A stretch of DNA of 64,000 nucleotides from Penium margaritaceum (GCA_023375785.1 SZWC01000513.1:149441-213440), one strand, 5' to 3'; numbered from the stretch's first letter, positions 1 to 11,149 are shown. Notes: generated by a model not told the origin, from the letters alone. Translations and numbers: made by a program.

Positions 1-1
1 T

Positions 2-3
<2 letters not shown>

Positions 4-57
<54 letters not shown>
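4..57. repeat. (GT)n microsatellite
   Basis: An almost perfect GT dinucleotide run at the left window edge. It is visible directly and has no coding meaning. Confidence 0.97.
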
Positions 58-60
<3 letters not shown>

Positions 61-883
61 TCTTTTTCTTGCCATCCACCAGGATTTCATTGAAGAACAA
101 TTAAGAGGTCTGCCTCGTGTGACATTGCTGTGAAACAAAACATAATTTAACTGTGGACTTTGCATGAAACAGAAGACGTAAAGGTACGAACTTAAAGAAC
201 AAGTTATTCATGAAAAATGAAGATGATTCATAATTAATCACAAGGTGATTTCCAAGTAACCAGAGGTTTACCCAAAGGATAAAAAATGTTTTACATGTAT
301 GTGTCATGAGACATTGGGTTCTGAAATTTATGAAAATCCTTTCACTCAATAATCTTTTGAGGTACCACTGGTTCATGGATCTCAATACTTGAGCAATGGT
401 AACATTGTACTCTTGCATATAAATCAAACAGATATTCCTTGTAGATATTTCTAAGCAATCATTCTCACTGATAACGCCTCCAACAGATCAAAAATCAGAT
501 GAAGCACACATTTTCATGGTCTCCTCTACCAGGTAGGTTTTTCATCGTTTCTGACCATAAAGAAGTGAATCCATCATGTCTCGCAACAAAACCCACGTAC
601 CACGTGCCAAACCAGCACAAGAGCATCATTCTTGGATGGATTAGGGCTGAGGTACTTCTTGACATGATTTTTCCTTGTTCATTCTACAAAATCCTGGCTA
701 GTCATGGAACCCTTGAACATGTATGATGAATAGTAGATCAGAAGAGAGGACACGCCATGGGACATCAACAGAAGGGTCTTGATGAAGCAATCCTCTCTTT
801 GTCTAAATTCTGTCAGGAAGTCCAAATTCTTCCTACACATACATGCATTATATTGACGGGATCATGCTGAGAGATGATGGGAG
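58..883. other. No gene recognised
   Basis: Moderately AT-rich sequence. Short open frames exist on both strands but none carries a motif or a composition I recognise, and no repeat shared with the rest of the window was seen here. Confidence 0.5.
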
Positions 884-2073
884 TGTTGAAAAATTGCCCC
901 TCCGCATGCCCAAGTGCGGCGCCGACAAGCCGCCAGAAAGTGATAACGCCGCTCCGGCGGATCTGGCGACTCTACAATTGCTCTGATCCTGAGATGGAGG
1001 ATTGTCCCTTAAAGTTGACGAGTCGCTGAGTCCGGTGGAAGTTTTTTTGCCGGAATCGGACAAGTATCGAGGGAGATATGGCTTTCCAAAGTTGGGGTAT
1101 GTGCAGCAGCTCTGGGAGCCGGCTGCGACTCGAAATCTGGTCGATAATCGACCGGACCGAGAAACAAAAACACCATGTGGACAAAATGCTCTGATAGGCC
1201 TGCCGAGGCATCCAGTGGATGATCCGCCTGATCAGGTGGATCATCCACCGGATCCAGTAGTGCAGGTTGTTACTGAGGGACTTAGCCAAAATCCTGGCTC
1301 GACGTCCGAAACTCAGAAGTACGTTTTGTTACTCGGGGACTTCGTCAAAATTCTGACTGCAGGTCCGCGGACAGGTTTCGAACCTCGTCACACCCCATCA
1401 CCAAACACGACCCAAAAGTGGGTAGGGTGCATGGAAACAGTGCAGGGGACCCCCACACCATGTGCAATGGGANGGATCATCCACCGGATCCAGTAGTGCA
1501 GGTTGTTACTGAGGGACTTAGCCAAAATCCTGGCTCGACGTCCGAAACTCAGAAGTACGTTTTGTTACTCGGGGACTTCGTCAAAATTCTGACTGCAGGT
1601 CCGCGGACAGGTTTCGAACCTCGTCACACCCCATCACCAAACACGACCCAAAAGTGGGTAGGGTGCATGGAAACAGTGCAGGGGACCCCCACACCATGTG
1701 CAATGGGATATGCACCTTGGGAAATGTGCTTCGCACGTGAATGAAGGCGCCACGGCGAGTGGCGGCGTCAGGCTTCTGTGGTGGGTGAGACCTACGCTTC
1801 GGCAAGCATAACTTGAGCTACACTTGGCCGAATTGCGCGCGGTTTGGTGCGTTGGAAAGCTCATGACTAGCCATATAAATGTTGTGATCATGTCTATGTT
1901 CAAAAACTAACGAAAAATGACGTTATTCCCTTCGCAAACTGACTGTCTCTGAATTCCTGCTAACATAACGTGAGGCGACCAGAAAGCTCACGCTCAGTCT
2001 CAGATTCGCCCAAAACAGTAGACGTGAACCACTAGAGGCGATCAGACAAACGTCGGGACCGCACCACGCGGAT
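884..2073 (+). repeat. Dispersed repeat R1, copy 1 (possible LTR)
   Basis: This stretch is homologous along its length to 8006-8955 in the same orientation. The copy here is about 950 bp once a 236-bp assembly duplication is removed. It begins TGTTGAAAAATTGCCCC directly after a purine-rich GAGAGATGATGGGAG tract, which resembles a polypurine tract followed by a 3' LTR start. Homology ends just after ACCGCACCACG. An LTR is my best guess, but no matching primer site or target duplication was found, so a non-LTR dispersed repeat is possible. Short frames inside it are not credible genes. Confidence 0.7.
1238..1708. other. 235-bp exact duplication around a single N (assembly artefact)
   Basis: Bases 1238-1472 recur without visible change at 1474-1708, separated by one N at 1473. 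Two contig ends that overlap but were not merged would give this pattern. R1 copy 2 has only one copy of the segment. Confidence 0.85.
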
Positions 2074-3169
2074 CTCATCCTGACAGGGCGAACCAACGAA
2101 GCCAAGAGTGCAAGTCCCACACCATGCCGAGGCTAGAGATAATGTAACCTTTTAATGGATAGTATTGTATAGTACCTAGAATGAGTGTAATATTATGATT
2201 TATCTTCTCTGCATTATAGTGAAAACTTTGAGCGTGGTTGATTGGAGTACATTCCTATGATTTTGTACTGTACAAGGACACCAAATTTTTCACGTGGAAT
2301 TTTTGTCCTCTGTAGCACAAGAATATTTCTAGAAGACCATACTCCGCGTGGATTTCGTCACTTGACCGAGTGGTGAGTAGGAGATTTTGACCTACTTACA
2401 ATGAAAGAAACGTTTGACCAGATGTTTCAGGAACAAACATTCTACGCTCTTTCATAGGGTCTATACATTTTATCATTCATGGAACCATTTAAAAAAAGGT
2501 TTACAAAAAACAGTGAATCTGTTTTTGTGATGTAATGTATCAAGAGCACATGAGCTTGAGTAAATCCTCTGCTCAATGTGGGAAATCCACCCATAGATTT
2601 AAACTCAATAAATCCTATGAAAGTTTTCATGTTGTCCTTGAAACATTGGGTAGATTTGAATTGGCTCTCAAATGATGGGAGTGGTGATGATTTTTTTGTG
2701 ACAAGGGGACAAGGTAGAGGTCTTCGTTCACTGATCATCTATAATGAAAAATTCTCTCGGATACAATGGACAAATAAATCATTGAATATGTTGACATGGT
2801 TTTGTAGATTAATTCTACAAGTAGTTCATGTCTCACTATTCTTACACATCAACTTTCTTTCAGAATCTAAGTTATTGATCGGTTTCGATCCCCTGTGATG
2901 ATGCAGGTAGAGAGACTTGGGAGAATGTGGCAGGCAGGACTATCATCCCCCATCTCCAAGTTGGAAAAAGGGGATGGGGTGTTATGTTGCCGATGCACAC
3001 AAGTCGTCCATTCCTTTAAGTACATCTTTGGCTAGCCGAGGCCAAGAATCTATTACTGATTTTTTAATGATTTCAAGTGACTTGATGTAAATTTCATTAA
3101 CCTTTGCAGAGTGATACAATTTGTGAGTTTTCTTCTCAAGGTTTCACAATGAATATTTTTCACTGATAG

Positions 3170-3251
3170 AAAACCTTCATGAAGCTTTTGAATCGACGAG
3201 TAAGGCCACAACATTGCAGGCATTACACCAGCTGACTGCATCAGACCTCAG
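3170..3251 (+). CDS. Possible internal exon of unknown gene
   Basis: The segment follows a T-rich tract ending CACTGATAG (acceptor-like AG) and is followed by CTCAG|GTTTTT (donor-like GT). Reading from its third base gives an open peptide rich in Leu, Ala, Ser and Thr. The phase it leaves continues openly into the second candidate exon at 3480. I do not recognise the protein. Exons this short arise by chance, so this stays tentative. Matching spliced transcripts would confirm it. Confidence 0.2.
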
Positions 3252-3479
3252 GTTTTTCACACATCCATTTTTCTTCATTGAATAAGTCAATGTTCCAATG
3301 CTTTTCACGTGACATTCTATTTTTTTTCCCTTAAAATGATGAAGTGTCCCCAGTGATTGAACACACGTCTTTGTCTACATTCTCCTTGTGAACCATGAAA
3401 CCTCCATTCATGTATCTATTTGAGTCATAGAGCAGAATTTCCAGAGGTAAATCTTATTTCTTTCAACCTATTCAAATAG

Positions 3480-3578
3480 ATTGCACAAGTCCTCGGTACA
3501 TCTCCGGTTCCTCGGAGGTTGCAAACTACAGAACCACATTAGTATCTGGGAGCAAGTGCACCCGAAGATGAAAACAGT
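3480..3578 (+). CDS. Possible second internal exon of the same unknown gene
   Basis: It follows TTCAAATAG (acceptor-like) and ends at AAACA|GTATGT, a good donor form. In the phase handed over from 3170-3251 it stays open and reads as a basic peptide containing RFLGGCKLQ and IWEQVHPKM. No family is recognised. It may instead be a relic or coincidence. The extra open frame to about 3805 was not joined to it with confidence. Confidence 0.2.
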
Positions 3579-3977
3579 ATGTGATGAGGATTTTGGCAAT
3601 GGACGAAGGAGAGCAAGCATGTAGGCTTGAGAGCTCTGAGGCAGTAACTGAAGCAGTGGTTGCAGGATTTGGAACCATTTATGCTTGTCCACTAAAATCC
3701 AGCCACCTATCCCTGTTGGAAAGCTGGTGTTGTTGGCGATCCCACTTCCACTGCCAACAGAAACTGGATCAACATTTAGGGATTTGGGACAACATGCCAG
3801 GATGAAAGCACCGTATGTGAAGAAATTTCAGCAATCAAAAACCTAAATGACCACCTGCATCAATAGCTAACTTCAGCAGTTGAAGTGCTGAAAAGGAATG
3901 ATGGTTTTCATGTGGCTGTGGAGACTGGAACCACAGGTGATCTCTGAAACCACAATCCTTATCATGGACAAAGGATC

Positions 3978-4130
3978 AATTTGTCGGTTGACTGCGCCTC
4001 GAGGGAAAATCGAGGGGCAGTCAACCCCTTGAAGGAAAATCTATCCTACGTCATGCAAAGTTCGCCCCTGGACCGATTTGTCGGTTGACTGCCCCTCGAG
4101 GGAAAATCTATCCTACGTCATGCAAAGTTG
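3978..4130. repeat. Short direct and inverted repeats
   Basis: TTTGTCGGTTGACTGC plus CCTCGAGGGAAAAT occurs twice (from about 3980 and 4077). A CTATCCTACGTCATGCAAAG block also occurs twice (about 4042 and 4107). Within it, 3986-4002 and 4010-4026 form a 17-bp hairpin with one mismatch and a GGGAAAA loop. It lies downstream of element D in D's orientation and may be part of D's 3' LTR. Confidence 0.8.
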
Positions 4131-4399
4131 AAGGTCTAATCTACGTCTATCTGTAAACTCATCATGTATCTCACGAAAGATTCAGGGTCTAATCTAGGTT
4201 TGGTAACACAAAGAGAGGAAGAAAGTAGCATGGGCATGTGACTGAGCTGAAACCGAGGCACGTGAGTCACGAGCTGCAGCATATGGAAGCTGCGTCTGAA
4301 GCGTGTGAAGCACGCGCTCATCATGTGTCGTCTCCAGTCTCATGGCCGGCATCCCCTGCGCACTCACATCCATACATAAGACAAGAATATGTACACGGA

Positions 4400-4939
4400 C
4401 TAACATACCCCCTCGGATGTGAGTGCCGTAGGCATGCAGCCAAGTTGGTGAAGTTGGGAGGTGAGGTTTGAGGAGGGAAGGTCTTTGGTAAGGAAGTCTG
4501 CTAATTGAGCGTCGCCCACGATGGAACACACTTGAACAACCCATGCTTCAGCTGCTTCTCGCACAAAGTGATGCTCAACACTGATATGCTTAGTGCGTGG
4601 GTACAATACACTGCCATTTGCTGCAGTCCGTCGTGCTGCTAAGCTGTCGCTGTACAGTGGTGTGGCATGCACAGTCAAACCCAATTCCTCAAGCAATCGT
4701 CCCAGCCATATGGCTTTGCATGCAGCCTCACCCAGTGCCATGTATTCAGCCTCAGCCACACTGCGTGTCACACATGACTGTTTTGTACTCCTCCATGAGA
4801 CGGTCATCCGCCACACACAAAAAAAACCCTCGACTGCGTGCAGCACAATTGCGGGCATAATCACTGCCACAATACCTGTCCAGCAGAGGTGCTGCAAAGG
4901 AAGAGACAACGCGACCAACCTCAGCTGTGTCCAACACAT
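4400..4939 (-). pseudogene. Element D RNase H domain
   Basis: Minus-strand frame carrying the copia RNase H signatures SVAEAEYMALGEAACKAIW, YSDSLAA (the usual CDN motif altered), RTKHISVEHHFVRE and QLADFLTKDLP. This domain degrades the RNA strand during reverse transcription. It overlaps the end of the RT frame at 4752-4939 in another frame, so a frameshift separates them. The stop lies just inside the predicted 3' LTR start, as is common in copia elements. The domain is recognised with confidence but cannot be expressed as one polyprotein. Confidence 0.85.
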
Positions 4940-5795
4940 AGCGCAGCAATTTCAACAAGGCCTTGTGATGCGTACTGCGGGGTTGCTGGATGAACTGATC
5001 CAATGTGTTGAAAGTACATGCTATTTCAAGTCGTGTTGTGGATGCCAAGTAGGAGAGACTGCCTGTAATCTGTCTGTAGAGTGTTGGATCACTGTCAAGT
5101 CCGTAGTCTGTGGTGCTTGCGTCAAGCAGATGTGCATAGACGTCTGGACTCATGGGTGACTGTCGCCGAGGTAAGTGTTGGACAAGGTGGTGAAACCGTG
5201 CAGTCAAATGAGCAACAAAGCGTACTTGATGCAGGGTCAGTGTGCGTGCAGATCTGTCTTGTGTGATGGTCATGCCTAGGAAGCTGTGTGCCTCACCAAG
5301 ACTAGTCATGCGGTAGTGCGCAGTGAGCAGTGACTTTGTCTGTGAGATGAGCAAAAATGAAGGGGAAAGGATTAAAACATCATCCACATAGACAAGCAAT
5401 GAAATAGGCTCTGTTCCCTGCCACCGCAAGAACATAGAAGGATCAGAGATGCTTTGGGAGAAACCTCCAAGTGCTACAGTACGCCGGATCTCTTTGTTCC
5501 AGAAACTGGGAGCTTGCTTCAGTCCATACAGTGCCTTCAACAATAGCCATACACGATCAGTTCCATCCTCAAACCCTTCTGTTTGTTTGACATAGAGTTC
5601 CTCCTCAAGGGGACCATTCAAGAAGGCGTTTTTCACATCCATTTGATGTACTTCCCAATCGCCGTGTGCCGCCATGGCCAGCAAGGTGCGGCTGGTGCCA
5701 TACTTGCCGATCGCGGTGTACGTGTCTGTAAAATATTGTCCACGAATTTGATGAAACCCCTTCGCAACCAGACGAGCCTTGTCTTTTTCAATCAT
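4752..5795 (-). pseudogene. Element D reverse transcriptase
   Basis: A 347-codon minus-strand frame reading as copia RT: DKARLVAKGFHQ near its start, VHQMDVKNAFLNGPLEEELY, LKALYGLKQAPSFWNKEI, the catalytic LVYVDDVLILS box, and ITGSLSYLAS in the connection region. The YVDD aspartates are intact. The frame is cut upstream by an in-frame stop in the segment ending WVFKLKRN and downstream by the frameshift into RNase H. It would have copied element RNA into cDNA in the particle. Confidence 0.9.
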
Positions 5796-6019
5796 GCCTG
5801 CCAGGTTTCTCTTGAGTTTGAAAACCCACTATAGATCGATTGCTTTCCATCCTGGGGGCAGAGGCACGAGTTGATACACATCCTGTTCAAGTAATACATT
5901 CAACTCAGCCACCATGGCTTTCTCCCACTGTATTGCATCTGACCGTTCCCTTGCTTCTGTCAGTGCGAGAGGTTCTACAGCAGTGGAGTCCACAGAGGCA
6001 GGCCCAACAGTGTGTTGAA

Positions 6020-7176
6020 CTATTTGTAGTCCACTCGTGCCACATTTTGTGCAGAATGACGAACAGGCTCAGGGACTGTTGGACGAGACTGGATCTCACT
6101 CTCTCTTGGAGGAGCTGGTGGCAAACCAGGTGGCAAGAGTGTTGTGTCTGATGCTGTGCTTGCTAGGTCAGTTGGTGTCAACAGATCTGTGGGGACTGGG
6201 GATCCCACAGGTGCACCATGCGACTGTCGTGCAACAGGTGAGGTGTGGTGCATGGAATGAGGCACAAATACAGGTACACTCACATACTGGTAGTGGTATG
6301 GAGTGGGAATATGCGGGGCATGCCGTAGGGTACAAAATGTCTTGTATGGCATGTGTTCAAGAAAGGCTGCATCTCGACTTTCAATGACGCAGTGAGTAGT
6401 AGGGTCCCAGAACCTCCATGCCTTGGAGGCATGGGACACTCCCACAAACACACACCATCTGCCACGTGGGCTGAGTTTGTGATCTCTTTGAGGTTGAGCT
6501 AACCACACACAAGCCTTTGTTCCCAAGACCAGTGCCGGTCTCAAGTCGGCCTTTTCTTGAAACCAGCGCTCCCAGGGCATCACTGATTTGGGCAGTGGAC
6601 CCTGAGGAATGCGATTCCAAACCCGTGTGACGTATTTGACTGCCTCTTCCCAAAACCCAAAGGACAGACCAGACTCCCCAAGAAGGGTACGCGAGGCATC
6701 TCCCAAGGTCCTATTCCATCTCTCTGCAACCCCGTTTTGTTGGTGCATATAGGGAGGCTAGTTTGATGTTCTATTCCCCTTGCCTTGAGTTCAGAGGCAA
6801 GAGATCCAAGGAATTCTCCGCCTCTATCCGTGTGCAACTTCAGCAACCTTTGCTTCCTTTGGCATTCCGCAAATGCTATCCAGTCAACAATGGCACGCTG
6901 AGCATCTGATTTAGTCTTCAACAAGAAATCCCGGCAAAAACGACTGTAATTGTTAGTCAAGGTCAAGACATACACTGATCCATACTGCATGGATGTCATG
7001 GGCATGGGCCCAGTGACATTGGCGTGAACCAGTGCGAGAGGAAAAGTGCTCTCCCTCTCCAAGGTGGGGAAGGTCTGCCTGTGTGACTTCCCTTCATAAC
7101 ACTCAAGACATGCTCTTGGTTGCAGACCATGTTGACAGTCAGTGGGTAGGATTCCGTGTGCAGGAGAATGCTTCAT
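6020..7176 (-). pseudogene. Element D integrase (two frames)
   Basis: Two overlapping minus-strand frames. 6580-7176 holds the zinc-binding end and core: CLECYEGKSHRQTF, ALVHANVTGP (first catalytic Asp changed to Asn), LHTDRGGEFLGS. The frame then shifts at about 6740 to 6020-6748, which resumes at MHQQNGVAERWNRTLGD and runs through WRFWDPTTHCVIESRDAAF and a Pro/Ser-rich linker toward RT. The frameshift sits between the second Asp and the catalytic Glu. The lost Asp and the shift both mean an inactive enzyme. Confidence 0.87.
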
Positions 7177-7497
7177 GAGGTCAGCAACCAGTGCCGTGTT
7201 GATGTGTGCGAGATGATGGTGAATGAGATCAGTGTGTTTTTCATCAACTGTGGTTGTGAAATGTGTTTGTGCTCAGGCTGAGGGGGCAGGAGGAAAGAGA
7301 GTAATTCTGTACAGCATGTCATCATGCAATGGTCCATCAGCCAGCAAGGACCCTGAAGCATCAACGATCATGCATCGTTGCTTTTCATTTACAGTAGAAA
7401 CATTCTACTGTCGGTCTAGCTGTCCTCCCAACAACAGATTCACCTTCAACTTCGGGACATACAACGCACCACTCAGCCACAGCACCCCCCCTGGTGC

Positions 7498-7911
7498 CTA
7501 AACAGCCATAGTCCCCACACCTTCCACAGCAAGCACTTCCCCCGACCCATTCTTCACCCCATCAACATCATGTCTGGCGTACAATGAGGTGAAAAACTGG
7601 CGATGATGTAACATGTGATGAGATGATGCTGTGTCATACAACCACTCGTGCATTGGCAGTGCATGAGATGTAGTGATGTGCATGTGACCGAGCCGCTGAC
7701 CTGCTATCTGCGGCGCCACTGTCAACTCAGGGGGCTGCAGCTCTATGCTGGGGAGCCATCCAGCACCCTGAGGCGGTGGAGATGACTCCTGTGTTGTCGC
7801 CATGCTGGTGTACATGCGCTGTAACCACTCGGGTGCAAGAACTGGTGCTGCAGACTGTGGAAGCATGATGTGCACGAGAGGTACAAATGGCTGCACTATC
7901 GGCTGCATCAT
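7498..7911 (-). pseudogene. Element D protease region
   Basis: A 137-codon minus-strand frame with WLYDTASSHHML, a copia aspartic-protease site (usually D-S/T-G-A) with Gly replaced by Ala, followed by the GVKNGSGEVLAVEGVGT segment typical of the region after the active site. Upstream it is Pro/Gln-rich. Its reading continues, with interruptions, into the gag-pre-integrase segment near 7364-7173. Confidence 0.75.
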
Positions 7912-7996
7912 CGACTACATCATCGGCTCCATCATCAGCTGCATCATCAGCTACATCATTGACTCCATAACTTTCTGCATCATTGGTTGGAACTGA
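7880..7996. repeat. Imperfect ATCATCGGCTGC-type low-complexity tract
   Basis: A run of related units of about 12-15 bp (TGCATCATC, TACATCATC, TCCATCATC). On the minus strand it would encode Met/Gln-rich repeats before the D protease. It lies at the broken upstream end of D. Confidence 0.7.
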
Positions 7997-8005
7997 GGTG
8001 GTCTG

Positions 8006-8955
8006 TGTTTAATATTTGCCCCTCAGAATGCCCAAGTGCAGCGTTGGGAGACCCTGACGAGCCGCCAGAGAGAAGAAATTCCTTGACGGTGAATCTAGCA
8101 GCCCAAGGATTTCTTGGATCCAAAAATGAATGACTGCCCCTAAATTTTGACAAGTCAATGAATCCGGTGGAAGTTGTTTCACTGGAATCAGACAAGTATC
8201 GAGGGAGATGTGGCCTCCAAAGTTGGGGTGTTCGCGGCAGCTTTGGGAGCCAGCTCCAACTCGAAATCCAGTGAATAATTGACCGGACCGTGGAACAAAA
8301 GTACCATGTGGAGAATTTGCTCCGGAAGGTCTGACGAGGCGTCCGGTGGATAATCCACCGGATCCTGTAGTGCAGTTTGTTACTAAGGGACTTAGCCAAA
8401 ATCCAGGCTCGATGTCCGAAACTAAGGAGTACATTTTGTTACTCGGGGACCATCAAAATTTTGATTGCAGGTCCGCGGACAGGTTTCAAACCTCGTCACA
8501 CCCCATCACCAAACTCGACCCAAAAGTGGAGGAGGTGTGTGCAAACAGTGCACAGGAATCCTACACCACGTGTAAGGGGATCTGCACCTTGGGAAAGGCG
8601 CTTTGCACGTGATGAAAGGCGCCACGGCGTGTGCGCACCATGGAGGCGTTAGGCGTTTCTATGGTGGGTGAGACTTGCGCTTTGGCAAGCGTAACTTGGG
8701 CTACACTTGGCTAAATTGCATGCGGTTAGGTAAGTTGGATAGCTCATAACGAGCCCTACAAATTGATTTATCATGTCTATGATACAAAAACTACGCAAAA
8801 TGGCGTTATTCCCTTCGCAGACTGATCGTCTCTAAACTCATGTTTACATAGTGTAAGGTGACTTGAAAGCTCACGCTCAGTCTCAGATTCACCCAAAACA
8901 CAAGACGTAAACCGCTAAAGACGATCAGATAAATGTCATGACCGCACCACGTGGA
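8006..8955 (+). repeat. Dispersed repeat R1, copy 2
   Basis: Aligns by eye with 884-2073 from TGTTTAATATTTGCCCCTCAG to GACCGCACCACGTGGAT, including the shared GGATCC-TGTAGTGCAG-TTGTTACT block, the CTCGGGGAC block and the AAGCTCACGCTCAGTCTCAG block near the end. It abuts the truncated upstream end of element D, so R1 insertion or recombination may have removed D's gag and 5' LTR. Confidence 0.75.
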
Positions 8956-8983
8956 TTCCCTGAAAAAGGGTTGTGGGCCCACG

Positions 8984-9040
8984 GGTTTGATTGTCTCCAA
9001 CATTCACGTCTTCCGCGTGAATGTTGGAGACAATCAAACC
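8984..9040. repeat. Perfect 25-bp inverted repeat (hairpin)
   Basis: Arms 8984-9008 and 9016-9040 are exact reverse complements around the 7-base loop TCTTCCG. Each arm contains an LTR-like terminus (GTCTCCAACA on the left, TGTTGGAGAC on the right), so it looks like two element ends facing each other across a palindromic spacer. A further stretch at about 9041-9077 is an inverted copy of part of R1 (about 8353-8392). Confidence 0.92.
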
Positions 9041-9261
9041 TGTACTAACAAACTGCACTACAGGATCTGGTGGATTCATCAGCGCACGGATCATCGTCGT
9101 GGACGTTGCCCTGAAGTTCTGCAAACCCGTTGGAGAAGAAGTTGTGCAAATGGTGCAAAAGGAGATGCAGCCTGTTCAGAATTGTGCGGGCAGTCCAAGG
9201 CTTTGGACTATGGAGGTGGCACCTTGAGCTGCACCTCGCGTAGAAGGGGCTGCTGGACGTC

Positions 9262-9780
9262 ATGTTGGGAAAGGAGGTGCTCGCAAAGGCGACTGTTGCG
9301 GACGCGGAGAAGCAGGCCTTCAAAAAGAAGAACATGGAGGCGTTCATGCTCCTGGTGTCAGGGACAGCCAAGTCGCACTGGGACTACTTCCATGGCTGCA
9401 AGCTGGCAGCCAAAGCTTGGCAAAAAATCTGCGCCATCCACCAATCCAAGTTGCTCACGGACAAAATCTTCGCAATGAAGCGGCTCCTCATGGTAAGAAT
9501 TGAGTAGGGACATTATTTCATCTCCGCCATGTAGCAGATCAAGTTGCTTGCCTCACAACGTAACGATGTGGGATGGAAGATCGACACGCAGCTGCAAACG
9601 ATGGCCCTCCTCATGGCCCTACCTAACACTTGGGTTCCACTCATCACCGTCCTCACAAGATGGTTGGAGGACAAACTCACCTATGGCGTGGTCTCAGAGT
9701 ACATCTGCAACGAGCACAGCGCCAAAGCTGCGGGGAGTCCTCGTCTTCCTCGTCGACCCTCCTGACCAAAACGCGTGGTG
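9262..9780 (+). pseudogene. Element E1 gag
   Basis: Two plus-strand frames, 9262-9507 and 9544-9765, read as a copia gag: AMLLVSGTAKSHWDYFHG-like and LASQRNDVGWKIDTQLQ-like segments, then LPNTWVPLITVLTRW. They are separated by a stop and a frame change near 9505. Gag would form the particle shell. The zinc-knuckle segment that should follow is represented only by a Gly/Lys/Arg-rich tract (9770-9850) with no clear CCHC. Confidence 0.65.
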
Positions 9781-9929
9781 GCAGAAGCAGGGGCAGAGGA
9801 AGCAGCAAAAAGGGTGGCGGCAACGAGGGCCATCGGGCCAATGAGTGCTTGGAGGAGGCGAAGGCCAGTGGCAGAAATAGCAAGGACAGGTTGCTCCTCG
9901 ACAGCAACAAGAATCACTTCCTAAAGAAG

Positions 9930-10070
9930 CCCAACAGGCGCTGCCTGGATTCTGGGGCCGAGGAGCACACCCAGGTCAAGAAGGTGGGGTTCGTCACGTA
10001 CGAGAAATCATCCAAGGCAATGGTGGTCGTGAATGGCAAAGAATCAACACCTCCTTGTTCTTCTTTTTGA
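9930..10070 (+). pseudogene. Element E1 protease remnant
   Basis: The tail of a 146-codon frame (9630-10070) contains RRCLDSGAEEHTQVKKVGF, where DSGA is the copia protease active-site form. The frame ends soon after with a stop at 10068, and the C-terminal half of the protease is missing. Confidence 0.6.
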
Positions 10071-10104
10071 ATGGCTTTCCTTCTTCATTCTCATTGAACC
10101 TATG

Positions 10105-10618
10105 ATGGAAGGTCAAAGTGCTACGCAGCGACAACGGCGGTAAGTATGTGGGCTGCAGCGGGTGAATGAAGCAGTAGGGTATCAAGTGGGAACCCACTAC
10201 GCCGTACTTGCCACAATCCAATGGAGTGGCGAAGGGGGCGAACCAGACGATGCTAAACATGGTGTGGACCATGCTTGTGGATGCGGGGTTTCCGTGAGGA
10301 TTCCAAGAAGAGGCTGTGCATACAGTAAGCTACACTATCAACCTTACCCCAACAGTGGTGTTGAAGGGTAAGGATGGCTGGAGGACGCCGCAGGAGGTTT
10401 GGAGCGGGCACAAGCCAAACGTGGCGCACCCAAAAGTTTTCGGGTGCAAGGCGCACACGATGGTACAAGCGGTGCAACGACGCAATAGCAAGCTGGAACC
10501 ACGGGCAAAGCCGTGCTTGTTCCTCGGCTACGAGAGCGCGCAAAAGGTGTACTCGCTCTGGGACCCGCGTACGCAAGAGATCATCCGTCACCATGATGTC
10601 GAGCTCAATGGGCAGTAG
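10105..10618 (+). pseudogene. Element E1 integrase (core to C-terminus)
   Basis: Reading starts near VLRSDNGGKYVG (second catalytic Asp) with several stops, then a 100-codon open frame 10316-10618 carries the copia integrase C-terminal pattern: INLTPTVVLKGKDGWRTPQE, GHKPNVAHPKVFGCKAH, LEPRAKPCLFLGYES, YSLWDPRTQEIIRHHDVEL. The zinc-binding domain and first Asp are absent. Confidence 0.8.
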
Positions 10619-11149
10619 AGCTTTAGCAGCAGTAGCAATGACATGAGCGTTGAGAACACTCCAAAACAGGGGGAGGGGTTCCAGATCCTTCACTACAAGA
10701 AGGAGATGGCATACGCAGAGGTTGATGATGCGGCATCGGAGCGCAGCGGTGCAACAGGTCCAGCAGCCAACGCAAAAGACTCCGACGATGATGCAGCTGT
10801 GCTAGAGATCCGGTGGAAAGATCCATCAGAGGAGGTACCGCGGGTGCCAAAAGACACACTTTTGACGGAGTTCGTGTTGGGCGTCGGAAAAAAAATCCTT
10901 CGGAAGCACCGCTCGTCTGGTTGATGTTTTGCCAGAGCAGGACAGATCCTCAGGGAGCCGTTCGGTCGATGATTTACCAGAGCAGGCAGAGTTAGAAGGA
11001 TCACATAGGAGAGCGACAAGACGCAACTAAAACTGTCACACCGTAGCAGGAGGCAGCGGAGAGCGAGGAAGCATTTTGACGCAGGCACCGGTCAATGGAT
11101 TGGCATGATGCGGTGCATACTGGCTGCATCAATGAATCCAACGACTAGG

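Larger units (their letters stand above)
2074..3960. other. Mostly unique sequence, no full gene recognised
   Basis: AT-rich DNA without retrotransposon motifs. Open frames are short. Two segments (3170-3251 and 3480-3578) look like small spliced exons and are listed separately. Nothing else supports a gene. Confidence 0.45.
4131..8000 (-). mobile_element. Element D: degraded Ty1/copia retrotransposon, gag missing
   Basis: Read on the minus strand, the copia order protease, integrase, reverse transcriptase, RNase H runs from about 7911 to 4400. A polypurine-like tract (GAGGGGGTA, complement of 4406-4416) directly precedes TGTTAGTCC, a plausible 3' LTR start at 4405. No 5' LTR or gag is present: upstream of the protease the element runs into repeat R1 at about 8006. 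Frameshifts in integrase and in RNase H make it inactive. The lower boundary is uncertain because the end of the LTR could not be fixed. Confidence 0.85.

Noticed and set aside
1360-1400. B-box-like GGTTTCGAACC in R1
   Set aside because: No matching box A at tRNA spacing and no D-arm, so likely chance.
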